Source of the DNA: Planctomycetota bacterium
Lineage (GTDB): Bacteria; Planctomycetota; JAJSAM01
Reading direction: 5' to 3'
Length of the DNA stretch: 64,000 nucleotides
Assembly (NCBI GenBank): GCA_024274785.1
Contig: JAJSAM010000031.1
Coordinates: 62,001-126,000 of the forward strand
Part shown: positions 44,746 through 53,697 of the stretch, in pieces
Layout of the letters: each line of letters begins with the position of its first letter
Numbering within the stretch: the stretch's first letter is position 1
Notes under the pieces: generated by a model
The model's input: only the letters and a program-made list of their open reading frames with translations
What the model was told of the DNA's origin: nothing
Databases searched by the model: none
Translations under genes and position numbers: made by a program

Positions 44746-44830
44746 GGGGCCGCGCGAGAATGAGTTCGCAGGACCGGGAGCGCTGATGCGCCCGCCCGGC
44801 AAGGCGCGAGGAGGGCGCAGCAGCGGCCCC
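44746..44830. repeat. Dispersed intergenic repeat, copy C (left half)
   Basis: It begins with GGGG directly after the TAA of the pseudokinase gene (GGGGCCGCGCGAGAATGAGT), continues GGACCGGGAGCGCTGATGCG, then CCCGCCCGGC and AAGGCGCGAGGAGGGCGC, and ends with CAGCGGCCCC, complementary to its first bases. Only the left half of copy B is present. The end of the opposing addA gene follows at 44834. Confidence 0.7.
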
Positions 44831-44833
44831 GCA

Positions 44834-47800
44834 TCACCTCCGGCAACCCCGGGCATGCGGCAACCCGGGCGGCAGACCATCCCGGAGATCGCGCGCGAAC
44901 CGCGCCGCCTTTTCGTCGAGATCCCGATCCGCCGCCTCGTCGAGCGCGACGGACTCGTAACGGGCCTTCTTCCCGTCCGCCAGAAACACGATGCCGGCTT
45001 CGCCGATCCGGCCCTCGCTGAAGAGCGTCAAGGCGCGCGCATAGGCCTGCAACTGGATGGCGTAGCGCTCGGCGGCGCTGCTTCCGGTCTTGTAGTCCAC
45101 CACGGCGAGGACTCCATCCGGCCGGGGATACAAGAGATCAATCTGACCGCGCAGGATGAGATCCGGGGTATGCGGATCAGCGATGCCCCAGCGGACCAGG
45201 AACGGGGTTTCCCGGCGAACCGTGGCCGGGTCCGCCGCGAGTACGTCAATTCCCACCGGGCTCTCATAGAAGGACCGGACCATGCGGACGACTGTCTCCA
45301 CGAAATCCGCGGGGTACCCGCCGGGGCGGAGAGCTGCAGTTCGGCGAAGCGCCACCGCCGCGAGGTCGTCCTTTCCGGGCCGGTAGACCCGCAGCACCTC
45401 GTGGACCGCTATTCCCCAATCGGTAGCCGGCAGCTCATCGTCGCCGGCCCGCTCCGGACGGTCCTCGCCGGCCGGAGCTTCGAAAGTCCGGGGAATACCG
45501 AGGATGATCCGGTCGCGGTAGCAGCGCCGACAGTGCGAGTGGAGCAGCAGTTCCGAGATCGTGTTCTGATAACACGTGCCGTCCTCTTCCGGCCGCTCCC
45601 GGGTCACGCGCCCGATCATCTCCGCCGCCCACGCCGCCTCGGCATCACCTTCGATGCCGAGAGGCACACCGGCGGCCAGGTTCGAGGCATGCCGACTGAA
45701 CAGCGTCACCCGGCGCGGCCCGGGTTCCAGCCGGGCGTCCGCACGGACCACCCGGGCAACGCGGCCGCTCTCACCGAAGGGCGCCTCCTCCCCACCGGTA
45801 TCGAGGACGGTTTGCAGCGCATCCCAGAAACTCGGCCCCCCCGGCTTTCCTTCGAGGTCGTGGGCTAAAAGGACCAGGTGCTCCTCGGCGCGAGTCACCG
45901 CCACGTAGAACACTCGCAGGTTCTCCTCCGCCTCGCGCTGCTTCCGCTCCTCCTCGGCCTGCCTGAAGGCGGGAGTGAGCTGCGTCTCACCGGAGGGCGA
46001 CAGCGCCTTCACGGCAATCATTCCCCGCTCGAAGGAAAGCGGTGGCGAACCGGTCGGGCCCTTGCGATTCAGGTCCGGCAGAAACACCACGGGAAACTCG
46101 AGCCCCTTGGCGCCGTGCACGGTCAGAATCCGGACCACGTCCTCGGCCTCCCCCCCGGTCGGCGCCTCCGTCTCGCGGACCTCCCGGTTCTTCATCTCCT
46201 CGAGGGCGCGGACGAAACCGGCGAGATCAGCGACGCCCTCGAAGGACTCCGCAAGCGCGAGGGCTTTCCGGAAGTTCGCCACATGCCGCCGGCCACCGTG
46301 AAAACCCCACACGGCGTCGGCGTAGCCGCTTTCCCGCAGCGCCGTTGCGAGGAGTTCGCGCAACGGCACGCGCCCGGCCAGATCTCGAAGCCGCCGGAAC
46401 AGCGTCACGAAGCGCGCCCAGTTCTCCGCGTCCCCAACCGGCAGATCGGGCGGCGCATCGTCCCGCGCCAACAGGTCGCCCATCCGGCCGTCTCTCTTCC
46501 GGGCGAGCGCCAGCACGGCCAGAGCATCGTCCGACAGTCCTGCGAAGGGGGACCGCAGCACTGCGGCCAATGCAATCTCGTCCAGGGGATTGCGGATGAT
46601 CCGCAAGAGGTCGAGCAGGTCCACGATCTCCCGTGCCTGGTAATACCCGCCGCCCTTCACGACATAGCAGGGCACGCCCTGGTCCTCGAGCGCGCGCTCG
46701 TAAAGCTTCAGGTCACGAAGAGTCCGGAACAGAATGGCGATGTCGCGGTAGCTGATCCGCTCGCCCTGCCGGTCGCCGCCGCGGCGCACCGTGAACGTCT
46801 CGTCCCTCACCATTTCGCGGATGCGCGCGGCGAGGGCCCTGGCCTCGTGCTTCCGGTAGTCCGCCGCTCCTTCTCCGGGGCTCAACAGGATCTCCACCTC
46901 CGGAGCCGCCGCAGGTTCGTACTCCGCGCCGGATTCCATGGCACGCCAGTCGACCAGGCTCTGGGTGCGAAAGAGCGTCCCGAAGCAATGATTGGTGAAC
47001 TCCACGAGCCCGGGCGAAGATCGGAAGTTCACGGCCAGGTCCACGGCCCCCTCCTCTCCGCTCTCCTCCGCGCACGCCTTGAACAGCCGGGGTTCGGCGT
47101 GGCGGAAGCCATAGATCGACTGCTTCACGTCCCCCACCGCGAAATGGTTCCCCGGAGAACGCAGGAGTCGGATGATCTTCTCCTGGAGGGGGTTCACGTC
47201 CTGGTACTCATCCACCAGGATCTGTCGGAACCGGCCGGCGATGCCGTCGCGCACCTCCGGATGCTCGGCCAGCAACGCGAAGGCGCGAGCCTCGAGGTCG
47301 GTGAAATCGAGCACTCCGGCCTCGCCCTTGCGATGCCGATAGGTCCGATCGAGAGCATCGAGAAACTCCCGCAGCACGATGAGCCCCGGAGAGGTGTAGA
47401 GCGCCGCCAGCGCCGCGCGGGCCCGGGGCAGATGCTCCTCCCGCACCGGTTTCAGGACCTCCTTCAGTGCCTTTGCGATGTTGAGAGGCACCGCCCGGGT
47501 GAATTCCGCCACCAGGCTCTCGAACGCTTCGTAGTCCGGCCACCCGGTGAGTGCGGCCTCGAATCCCGGCAGGAACTCGAGGGCGGCCGCCGCAATGGAC
47601 CGACCGCGTTCATTGGTCTTCCCCATGAGCTCCGGCAACGACGCCAGACCGGCCATCGCCCGCCCGAGATGGAGTCGCACCTCTTCGATGTCGGGTTCCG
47701 GAATGGTCACGTCGGCGGGGCCCAGTCCGGCTCCGCGAATCGTCGCGTAGAGGCCTGACAAGTCGGCAATCGGATCCTTCAGGTAGATCCGGGCGAGCAG

Positions 47801-48238
47801 ATCGAGATCCTCCCTCCGCTCGGCGGCGTAGGCCCCGGCCACCTCATCCTGCGACTCGGTGAGAAGCGCCCGGGCCCGCTCCTCGTCGAGCACCCGGAAG
47901 GAGGGATCCACGCCCGCCTCCACCGCGTTCTCCCGGAGCAATCGCGCACAGAAAGCGTGAATGGTCAGAACGAAGGCCCACTGCACCTTTGCGCGCGCGG
48001 AGGGTCCACGGTGCTTTTCCAGTTCGTCCGCCAGCCGGACCTTCATCTCGAGGGCGGCCTTTTCGGTGAAGGTGATGGCCAGGATTTCGGACAGCCGGAG
48101 CGGATCATCCTCCCTGGTCAGGAGGCGGACGGCGCGCTCGATCAGCACGCGGGTCTTTCCGGAGCCGGCCCCGGCCCGGATACACATGTCGATGCCGGTG
48201 ACGGAGACCGCGCGTTCCTGGTCCGGCGTGAGATTCAC
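44834..48238 (-). CDS. addA: ATP-dependent helicase/nuclease subunit A
   Basis: A 1134-residue UvrD/Rep superfamily helicase with a nuclease domain. Helicase motifs: the Q motif LTPDQERAV, Walker A AGAGSGKT (22-29), Ia LAITFTEKAA, II LVDEYQDVNPLQ, III GDVKQSIYGFR, IV-V LTVHGAKGLEFPVVFL and VI VFYVAVTRAEEHL. The C-terminal RecB-like PDDEXK nuclease shows GIAVHEVLR, RGQIDLLYP and VVDYKTGS with the Asp/Lys residues kept. AddAB unwinds and resects DNA double-strand ends, replacing RecBCD. The GTG at 48238 overlaps the addB stop (GTGA), and GGAGGAGG precedes it. The gene pair is in the order addB-addA. Confidence 0.9.
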   Translation of the reverse strand: MNLTPDQERAVSVTGIDMCIRAGAGSGKTRVLIERAVRLLTREDDPLRLSEILAITFTEKAALEMKVRLADELEKHRGPSARAKVQWAFVLTIHAFCARLLRENAVEAGVDPSFRVLDEERARALLTESQDEVAGAYAAERREDLDLLARIYLKDPIADLSGLYATIRGAGLGPADVTIPEPDIEEVRLHLGRAMAGLASLPELMGKTNERGRSIAAAALEFLPGFEAALTGWPDYEAFESLVAEFTRAVPLNIAKALKEVLKPVREEHLPRARAALAALYTSPGLIVLREFLDALDRTYRHRKGEAGVLDFTDLEARAFALLAEHPEVRDGIAGRFRQILVDEYQDVNPLQEKIIRLLRSPGNHFAVGDVKQSIYGFRHAEPRLFKACAEESGEEGAVDLAVNFRSSPGLVEFTNHCFGTLFRTQSLVDWRAMESGAEYEPAAAPEVEILLSPGEGAADYRKHEARALAARIREMVRDETFTVRRGGDRQGERISYRDIAILFRTLRDLKLYERALEDQGVPCYVVKGGGYYQAREIVDLLDLLRIIRNPLDEIALAAVLRSPFAGLSDDALAVLALARKRDGRMGDLLARDDAPPDLPVGDAENWARFVTLFRRLRDLAGRVPLRELLATALRESGYADAVWGFHGGRRHVANFRKALALAESFEGVADLAGFVRALEEMKNREVRETEAPTGGEAEDVVRILTVHGAKGLEFPVVFLPDLNRKGPTGSPPLSFERGMIAVKALSPSGETQLTPAFRQAEEERKQREAEENLRVFYVAVTRAEEHLVLLAHDLEGKPGGPSFWDALQTVLDTGGEEAPFGESGRVARVVRADARLEPGPRRVTLFSRHASNLAAGVPLGIEGDAEAAWAAEMIGRVTRERPEEDGTCYQNTISELLLHSHCRRCYRDRIILGIPRTFEAPAGEDRPERAGDDELPATDWGIAVHEVLRVYRPGKDDLAAVALRRTAALRPGGYPADFVETVVRMVRSFYESPVGIDVLAADPATVRRETPFLVRWGIADPHTPDLILRGQIDLLYPRPDGVLAVVDYKTGSSAAERYAIQLQAYARALTLFSEGRIGEAGIVFLADGKKARYESVALDEAADRDLDEKAARFARDLRDGLPPGLPHARGCRR

Positions 48239-51200
48239 AGCCCCTCCTCCTCGCGCATGGACGGATTCCACCGGCAGACATCCTTGAAGTCGCACGGGGT
48301 GCACTCCTCGTCGGTGACCGGGAGAGCGGCAATCTCGCCGGCGAGGATCCTCTCATCGAAATCGAGCACCAGGCGGCGGGTGCGGGCGTGCATCTCCCGG
48401 AGGTCTTCGGGGGTGATCGTCTCCGAGGGCTTCGGGGTCGGCCCCGGCTCGAGCCGATAGCCGCCCGGGGTCCCCTTCCGGAGTGGAAAGAGCCAGGCCC
48501 CGTGCGGCGTCAGCTCCAGGGCTTCTTCGAGAGCGAGCAGGTAGATCGGCAGTTGCAGGTGTCGCCCCTCCGCGGCATCGGCCTTGAGCGGCCCACCGAA
48601 GCCCTTCTCGGAGTACTTGTAGTCGATCACGACGGCCCCACAGCCGAAACCATCACGATCCCTCACCACATCCACCCGGTCGATCTTGCCGGTCAGGGAA
48701 ACCTCGCGGCCGTCATCAGACCGCACGATCACCCGCCTCTCGAGCCGGGGACCGAACGCCACCTCCAGATGCCGGGGCTGATACTCCGTGTTGCCGAGAC
48801 GTTCGCGCTCATGGGCCAGCACCTTCGCGAGATACCCGACCAGCCTCCGTCGCGCGCGATCCTCGCCGAGACCCATCGAAAGCCCTCTGGTGAATTCCGC
48901 GAAGACTTGCTCGAAGACCGTGACCAGCGTTTCGTCATTCGGCAGCGGGGCGCCGGCAACCACTGGAGTAAAGAGACGCTCGAGGACGAGGTGAGCGATG
49001 TTGCCGAGCACGATCCCGTCGAGCCCGGAGGCGGCCACCCGCGGGAGGCCCATCAGCCCCAGAGTCCGGCCCGCGAAGTGTTTGTAGGCACAACACGCGA
49101 AGGTTTCGAGCGCGGTGGGAGAGCGCCCCCGTGATCGGGGCTGCAGCGCGGCGACCAACTCCGGTCGGGTGAGTCCGGCGATCCGCGGTTCCCGGAACCG
49201 GACCGCGGTGGCGAGGGTCCGATCATAGCCGGGCGACCGAAGCAGAAGGTCGGAGAGAGCGGCGGCCCGGAGTGGCAGAGTCTCCTCTGCCGTCCCCGGG
49301 CGAAAGGGCCGGGCGAGCCCCGCCAGCGCCGCCTGCACGAGGTCGCTTTGCCGAACCACCTCCTCCGGCTCGGGGAGCGCTCGCGAAAGCGGCCTCCTCG
49401 AGAGCACGGCCTCGCGCTCGTCCGCGGGAATCAGACGCAGCACCTCGTCGAGGAACAGCGAGCGCAGCGTTTCCCGCCCCCCGCCATCCGTCGCCGGCCA
49501 GGTGAGATAAAGCCGCTCCTTCGCGCGGGTCATGGCCACGTAGAACAGGTAGCGCTCCTCGTTTTGCTCGAGCAGCTTCTCCTTCAGGCAGAGACGTCCT
49601 TCCCGGTTCACCGACTCGCGGTCCGCATCGGCGAGGAAGATATCCTCACGAGGACTTCGCGGAAACTCCCCCTCCGCCAGGCCGGAGACGATGACGACGT
49701 TTGCCTCCCACTGGCGGGCCTCTCGCGCGTCGATCAGGTCCACCACTGCGAGTCGGCGGTCCACGGCGGCATACTCACCGCCCCTGACCGCCTCGGCGAG
49801 CCGCTCGGAGAAGCGGCGGAGGTCGAGTTCGTCTCCCGCGCGGTCGAGGTCGTCACCGACTTCACGCACAGCCGTCAGCAGGGCGGAAGTCGCGGCGGCC
49901 TCGGCCCGGATCTGAACGGAGGTCGCGGCGACATCGCCGTTCCGGTCCCAGATCGGCTCGAGATGGTCCTCGAGCAGACCGAGGACGAGATTCGCGATCG
50001 CCTTGCCCTTCGCCCGGTCCGCGGATCCGGCCTCGATGAGTTTCTCGAGGAAGTCCGCCCCCTCCGGGGAGTGAACCCGGACGCGATCGACCCACTCCTC
50101 GGCCGTCTCCGGATCCCCGTTTTCGAGAAGATCGAACTCCAGACGATCGGTGACCTCGGCCGGCATGGCGGCGACGTGATCCGACCGGAACAGACCGAGC
50201 ACACCCTCCCGGTCGAACCCGCCGCCGGCCACGCGCAGCAGCAGCAGCGCGGAGCGGGCGAGAGGATGGGCGAGCAGGCTCTCGCGGCCCTGGATCCGCA
50301 AGGGGATGCCGTGGCGCGCGAACGCATCGGCAAAGAGAGTTCTCCTGGAATGTACGTCCCGAACCACGACGACGATGTCCCGGTAACTTTGAACCGGGCC
50401 GTCCTCCCCCGCGGTAAGGCGTACGACCGTCCGGGCGACCCGGTCGGCCTCATCGCGCGGATCCGCTCCCTCGAGGATCCGGAGGGCGCCGGCGGGATGC
50501 AGAGGCTCGTCCGGCGAGGAGAACAGCCCGGACTCGAGCGCGGCCAGCGCCGGCGACCGGGCGCGGTGATTGCCCGGGAGATATCGCTCCGTGAACCCCG
50601 CGCGCCGCAGCTTTTCCCGCGTTTCGGCCGCCACGGAGAAGTTGTGATCCACGGCGCCATCGAGCGCGGGATCGAAAGCCAGGGTGGCCACCGTCTCTTC
50701 CGCCCGCCTTGCGATCGCGAAGACCAGCCTTCTCTCCACCTCGCTGAAGTTCTGAAAACCGTCGACGAGGAAGAGGGCGATATCCTCCTGCCACGCTCCG
50801 GTCTCCACGGCGACCGTCGCCTCCCGCAGGAGATCCTCGTGGTCGAGCCGGCCCGCCCGGTCCTTCAATTCCTCGTAGCGCCGGAACAGCCCCCGGAATG
50901 CCGTCAGACGGGCTCCCACCGCCCCACCGCGCTCTTCGGCCAGAACCCGCAACTCCTCGTCGATCCTCTCGAACTCCCGGCCGTTCTGCTTCAGCTCCTT
51001 GAGGAAGCCGAGGGCGGCCGCCCGGAACCCGGCGTGGCGCGAGACCGGATCGAACACGCCGCGGGGGATCTCCGTAACAGCGCGCCGGATCATGAGGTCC
51101 TGCGCGAGCCCCGAGAGCATTTCTCCGATCTGCCGGTCCCCGAGGATCTGCTCGGCCAGGCCGGTGAACGCGAAGATCGACTCGTCGAAGAAGCCCGGCA

Positions 51201-51378
51201 GGTTGAAGCTGCGCCCCAGCAGGATCCGCCGGATGTGGCCGGCCTGCGAGATCGTCGGCACGAGGAGGATGGTCCTTCCCCGCGGATCGGGCGTGCGCAA
51301 ACGCCCGACCAGCCGATCCAGCACAGAGAGGGTCTTGCCGGCACCGGATCGACCCAGGATTAGGAGCTTGTCACCCAC
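48235..51378 (-). CDS. addB: ATP-dependent nuclease subunit B (AddB/RexB-like)
   Basis: A 1047-residue partner of AddA. The N-terminal helicase-like half has Walker A GRSGAGKT (9-16) and reduced later motifs (YLFYVAMTRAKERLYL), as AddB does. The C-terminal PDDEXK nuclease has GNIAHLVLERLF, LTGKIDRVDVV and AVVIDYKYSEKG. The iron-sulfur cluster cysteines are one in the region of ETFACCAYKHF and three in CTPCDFKDVC near the end, the four-cysteine pattern of AddB. It acts in the cytoplasm on double-strand breaks. The start is a GTG at 51378. It is divergent from the KAS III gene at 51501. Confidence 0.88.
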   Translation of the reverse strand: MGDKLLILGRSGAGKTLSVLDRLVGRLRTPDPRGRTILLVPTISQAGHIRRILLGRSFNLPGFFDESIFAFTGLAEQILGDRQIGEMLSGLAQDLMIRRAVTEIPRGVFDPVSRHAGFRAAALGFLKELKQNGREFERIDEELRVLAEERGGAVGARLTAFRGLFRRYEELKDRAGRLDHEDLLREATVAVETGAWQEDIALFLVDGFQNFSEVERRLVFAIARRAEETVATLAFDPALDGAVDHNFSVAAETREKLRRAGFTERYLPGNHRARSPALAALESGLFSSPDEPLHPAGALRILEGADPRDEADRVARTVVRLTAGEDGPVQSYRDIVVVVRDVHSRRTLFADAFARHGIPLRIQGRESLLAHPLARSALLLLRVAGGGFDREGVLGLFRSDHVAAMPAEVTDRLEFDLLENGDPETAEEWVDRVRVHSPEGADFLEKLIEAGSADRAKGKAIANLVLGLLEDHLEPIWDRNGDVAATSVQIRAEAAATSALLTAVREVGDDLDRAGDELDLRRFSERLAEAVRGGEYAAVDRRLAVVDLIDAREARQWEANVVIVSGLAEGEFPRSPREDIFLADADRESVNREGRLCLKEKLLEQNEERYLFYVAMTRAKERLYLTWPATDGGGRETLRSLFLDEVLRLIPADEREAVLSRRPLSRALPEPEEVVRQSDLVQAALAGLARPFRPGTAEETLPLRAAALSDLLLRSPGYDRTLATAVRFREPRIAGLTRPELVAALQPRSRGRSPTALETFACCAYKHFAGRTLGLMGLPRVAASGLDGIVLGNIAHLVLERLFTPVVAGAPLPNDETLVTVFEQVFAEFTRGLSMGLGEDRARRRLVGYLAKVLAHERERLGNTEYQPRHLEVAFGPRLERRVIVRSDDGREVSLTGKIDRVDVVRDRDGFGCGAVVIDYKYSEKGFGGPLKADAAEGRHLQLPIYLLALEEALELTPHGAWLFPLRKGTPGGYRLEPGPTPKPSETITPEDLREMHARTRRLVLDFDERILAGEIAALPVTDEECTPCDFKDVCRWNPSMREEEGL

Positions 51379-51433
51379 GCAGGAAGTCTATCCAAAAGGG
51401 GTGACACGCGGTTACCTTGCGATCTGAAAGGTC

Positions 51434-51461
51434 TTGCAGGTGGACCCCCGCCAATTATACT
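51434..51461 (+). promoter_or_regulatory. Sigma-70-like promoter upstream of the KAS III gene
   Basis: TTGCAG (51434-51439) and TATACT (51456-51461) are 16 bp apart in the divergent gap after addB. The -10 matches TATAAT at 5 of 6 positions and the -35 at 3 of 6. Transcription would begin near 51468, about 33 nt before the GTG at 51501. Confidence 0.4.
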
Positions 51462-51500
51462 CGCTCGCTTCCACCAGAGAGCCTCCCAGAGGATTCCGCC

Positions 51501-52658
51501 GTGCTTCCAATCGACCACCGTATCCACGTTTCGGGCACCGGTTCGTTCGTGCCCGAGCGCATCATGACGAACGAGCTTCTCGAGGATTATGTCGAGAACT
51601 ACGAGGCGGCCGAGGATTCGTTCCCCGCCTGGGTGGACCGCGTCACTCACATCCATGAGCGCCGCTACCTCGACCAGAACCTGAGTTCCGGCGACATGGC
51701 GCGCGAGGCCGTGCGAAGAGCCATCGAATCCTCCGGCGTGGACCCGGCCGAGATCGGCCTGTTCATCATGGCCACGTTCACGACGAAGAACCTCTACCCC
51801 GGAGAGCAGACGCTGCTCACCTCCGAATTCGGAATGACGAACGCGGGGACGTTCTACCTGACCGCCGGATGCGCGGGATCCGTCTACGGCATGCAAATCG
51901 GCGCGGCCTTCCTCCGTTCTGGAGTCATGAAGCACGTGCTGGTCGTCGGCACCGAGCACCTGACCACGGTGGTCTCCAGGGCCGACCCCCTCACCGCCAT
52001 CCTTTTCGGAGACGGCGCGGGAGCCGTCATGCTCTCCCGACGCGACGAAGAGGGCCCCGGCGGCATCGTCACGAGCTGTGTCCTCGGCAGCAACTTCGTA
52101 CCCGGCAACATCATGATGCAGAACAACAACGTTCCGACGCGGGAGATGGAGTTCCCCCAGGCGGAGCGGGACATCTGCGCCAAGGGGATCAACTACGAGT
52201 ACCTGACGATGCGCGGCGGCCCCCGCGTGCTCCGGACCGCGGTGAACGCCATGAGCGACGCCGCGGTGAAGAGCCTGGGCTTCACCATGTCGGACCTGAA
52301 GAAGGACAGCCCGGACCTCCGCGAAATCCTCGACCGGATAAAGCTCGTCCCCCACCAGGCCAACGGCCGCATCCTCGACGGACTCCGCGACAAACTCGGC
52401 CTGCGGGACGAGCAGGTCTACAAGACGGTCTACCTCATGGGGAACATCTCCTGCGCCAGCAATCCCCTGACCCTCGACTACGCCATCCGCCACGGAAACA
52501 TGGAGCGGATCGTGAACGACCGGGGCGTCGGCACCTCGATCGAGCAGGGAGTCGGCGCGAAGCTCGAAACCGGCGACCTGGTGGTCATGCCCACCGTCGG
52601 AGCGGGCTACCTCACCGGCTGCTTCACTTTCGTCCACGAGGATTTCCTCCAGGGGTAG
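51501..52658 (+). CDS. 3-oxoacyl-ACP synthase III family condensing enzyme
   Basis: A 385-residue thiolase-fold enzyme. The catalytic triad of KAS III-type enzymes is present: Cys124 in LTAGCAGSVYGM, His285 in LVPHQANGRIL and Asn315 in LMGNISCASNPL. SVYGMQIG follows the Cys. The length is longer than E. coli FabH (317), so it may be a specialised member making polyketide or hydrocarbon precursors, such as OleA- or HMG-like enzymes; the substrate is unresolved. A GTG start at 51501 follows AGGATTCCGCC at good spacing; residues upstream of it are not FabH-like. It is followed closely by a coiled-coil membrane protein with no clear link. Confidence 0.82.
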   Translation: MLPIDHRIHVSGTGSFVPERIMTNELLEDYVENYEAAEDSFPAWVDRVTHIHERRYLDQNLSSGDMAREAVRRAIESSGVDPAEIGLFIMATFTTKNLYPGEQTLLTSEFGMTNAGTFYLTAGCAGSVYGMQIGAAFLRSGVMKHVLVVGTEHLTTVVSRADPLTAILFGDGAGAVMLSRRDEEGPGGIVTSCVLGSNFVPGNIMMQNNNVPTREMEFPQAERDICAKGINYEYLTMRGGPRVLRTAVNAMSDAAVKSLGFTMSDLKKDSPDLREILDRIKLVPHQANGRILDGLRDKLGLRDEQVYKTVYLMGNISCASNPLTLDYAIRHGNMERIVNDRGVGTSIEQGVGAKLETGDLVVMPTVGAGYLTGCFTFVHEDFLQG

Positions 52659-52719
52659 CGCCCGGCCGGCACCAACACTCCCCGGACGGCTCCGTATCAT
52701 CCGGTGGAGGGAGTCGAGC

Positions 52720-53496
52720 ATGAGCGTATCGAAGGAAACCGTCGTTCTGATCGTGGTGGCGAACCTGGTCCTGACCTCGCTGGTCGTGGCCGGCGCTTTC
52801 ATCGTCTTCCCGCCCGAGCCGGCGGCATCGGCGCCGGTTTCCACCGCGAAGCTCGAAGAGACCATCGCCCTACTGGAAGACCGGCTCGAGGCAACCAGCC
52901 GGAAATCCGAGGAGCGCATCCTGGCTCTTACCGACCGCCTCTCCGAACTGGAAAAGACGCCCGCCGCCGCCCCGCCCTCCGGCATGCCCGCCATCGACCG
53001 TGCCCTGGTGTCCGGCGCGGCCGGCGGCCCCGCCGACGAAAACGATCCCACCCGCAAGCTGATGGAGGGGTTCGGGAAGATGCTCCAGGTGCGGGCGAGG
53101 CAACAGCGCGACAAGTACATCGAGGAGCTCCGGAACCCGACCGAAGAGTCCGAAAGCAAGCGTCGGCGGCAGTTCGCCCGCATCGCCCGCGAAGCTGCCC
53201 GGAGGATGGACCTCGACGAGCGAGACCAGGCCGAGATCGAGCGCATCCTGCTCGAGGTCGATGACCGCCGCCGCGAGGACTTCAAGGCACTCGTCGATAG
53301 CAAGCCCACGGCGGACGACATCACCTTCGACGAGGTGAAAGAGGTCCTCGACAAGTCCTACGAGGACGAGGACCAGCAGGTGGCCGGCAGCCTGAGCCCC
53401 GAGCAGGCCGAGGAGTACCAGAAGTCCGTGGAACCATTCCGGCAGATGATCTACATCGGCGCGAGATCGGCGTTCCCGGCGCAGGCGGCGGATTAG
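52720..53496 (+). CDS. Membrane-anchored coiled-coil protein of unknown function
   Basis: A 258-residue protein with one N-terminal membrane helix (TVVLIVVANLVLTSLVVAGAF), then a coiled coil (residues about 43-77, ETIALLEDRLEATSRKSEERI), an acidic hinge, and highly charged helices (residues about 120-250) ending AFPAQAAD. There is no lipobox. The architecture is close to that of the HEAT protein at 54825, which also has TM plus coiled coil, but the sequences differ. The ATG follows GGTGGAGGGAGTC. It may be an envelope or cell-division-type scaffold, which is inference. Repeat copy D lies downstream. Confidence 0.6.
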   Translation: MSVSKETVVLIVVANLVLTSLVVAGAFIVFPPEPAASAPVSTAKLEETIALLEDRLEATSRKSEERILALTDRLSELEKTPAAAPPSGMPAIDRALVSGAAGGPADENDPTRKLMEGFGKMLQVRARQQRDKYIEELRNPTEESESKRRRQFARIAREAARRMDLDERDQAEIERILLEVDDRRREDFKALVDSKPTADDITFDEVKEVLDKSYEDEDQQVAGSLSPEQAEEYQKSVEPFRQMIYIGARSAFPAQAAD

Positions 53497-53634
53497 ATCC
53501 CGGCGCATCGCTGCGTCAGGTCTCCACCACGGCCATCGAAGGGTCGAGCGCCGTCTCGACCAGTCCCACCGCATCGCCGTCCAGGGAAGTCCCGCCTGTG
53601 CCGGAAGACGATCCGTCGCCCTGAAGGTGAGGGA

Positions 53635-53697
53635 GCATCGCAGCTTGAGGGGATGCGGCAGCCCTCGAAACCCGAAGTTATTCTCTCGCGAGCCCCT
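53635..53697. repeat. Dispersed intergenic repeat, copy D (right half)
   Basis: GCAGCTTGAGGGGATGCGGC, then AGCCCTCGAAACCCGAAGTT and ATTCTCTCGCGAGCCCC match the right half of copy B. Its last bases, CCCCT, run into the stop codon of the opposing gene (CTA on the + strand is TAG), so the terminal repeat abuts that stop. The left half is absent. Confidence 0.7.

Noticed and set aside
45878..47758. Plus-strand frame opposite addA
   Set aside because: It lies antisense to clear helicase motifs and has no start site or family match.
49348..51363. Long plus-strand frame of about 670 codons opposite addB
   Set aside because: GC-rich third positions make long antisense frames common here. The minus strand carries AddB motifs (Walker A, nuclease, iron-sulfur cysteines) over the whole length.
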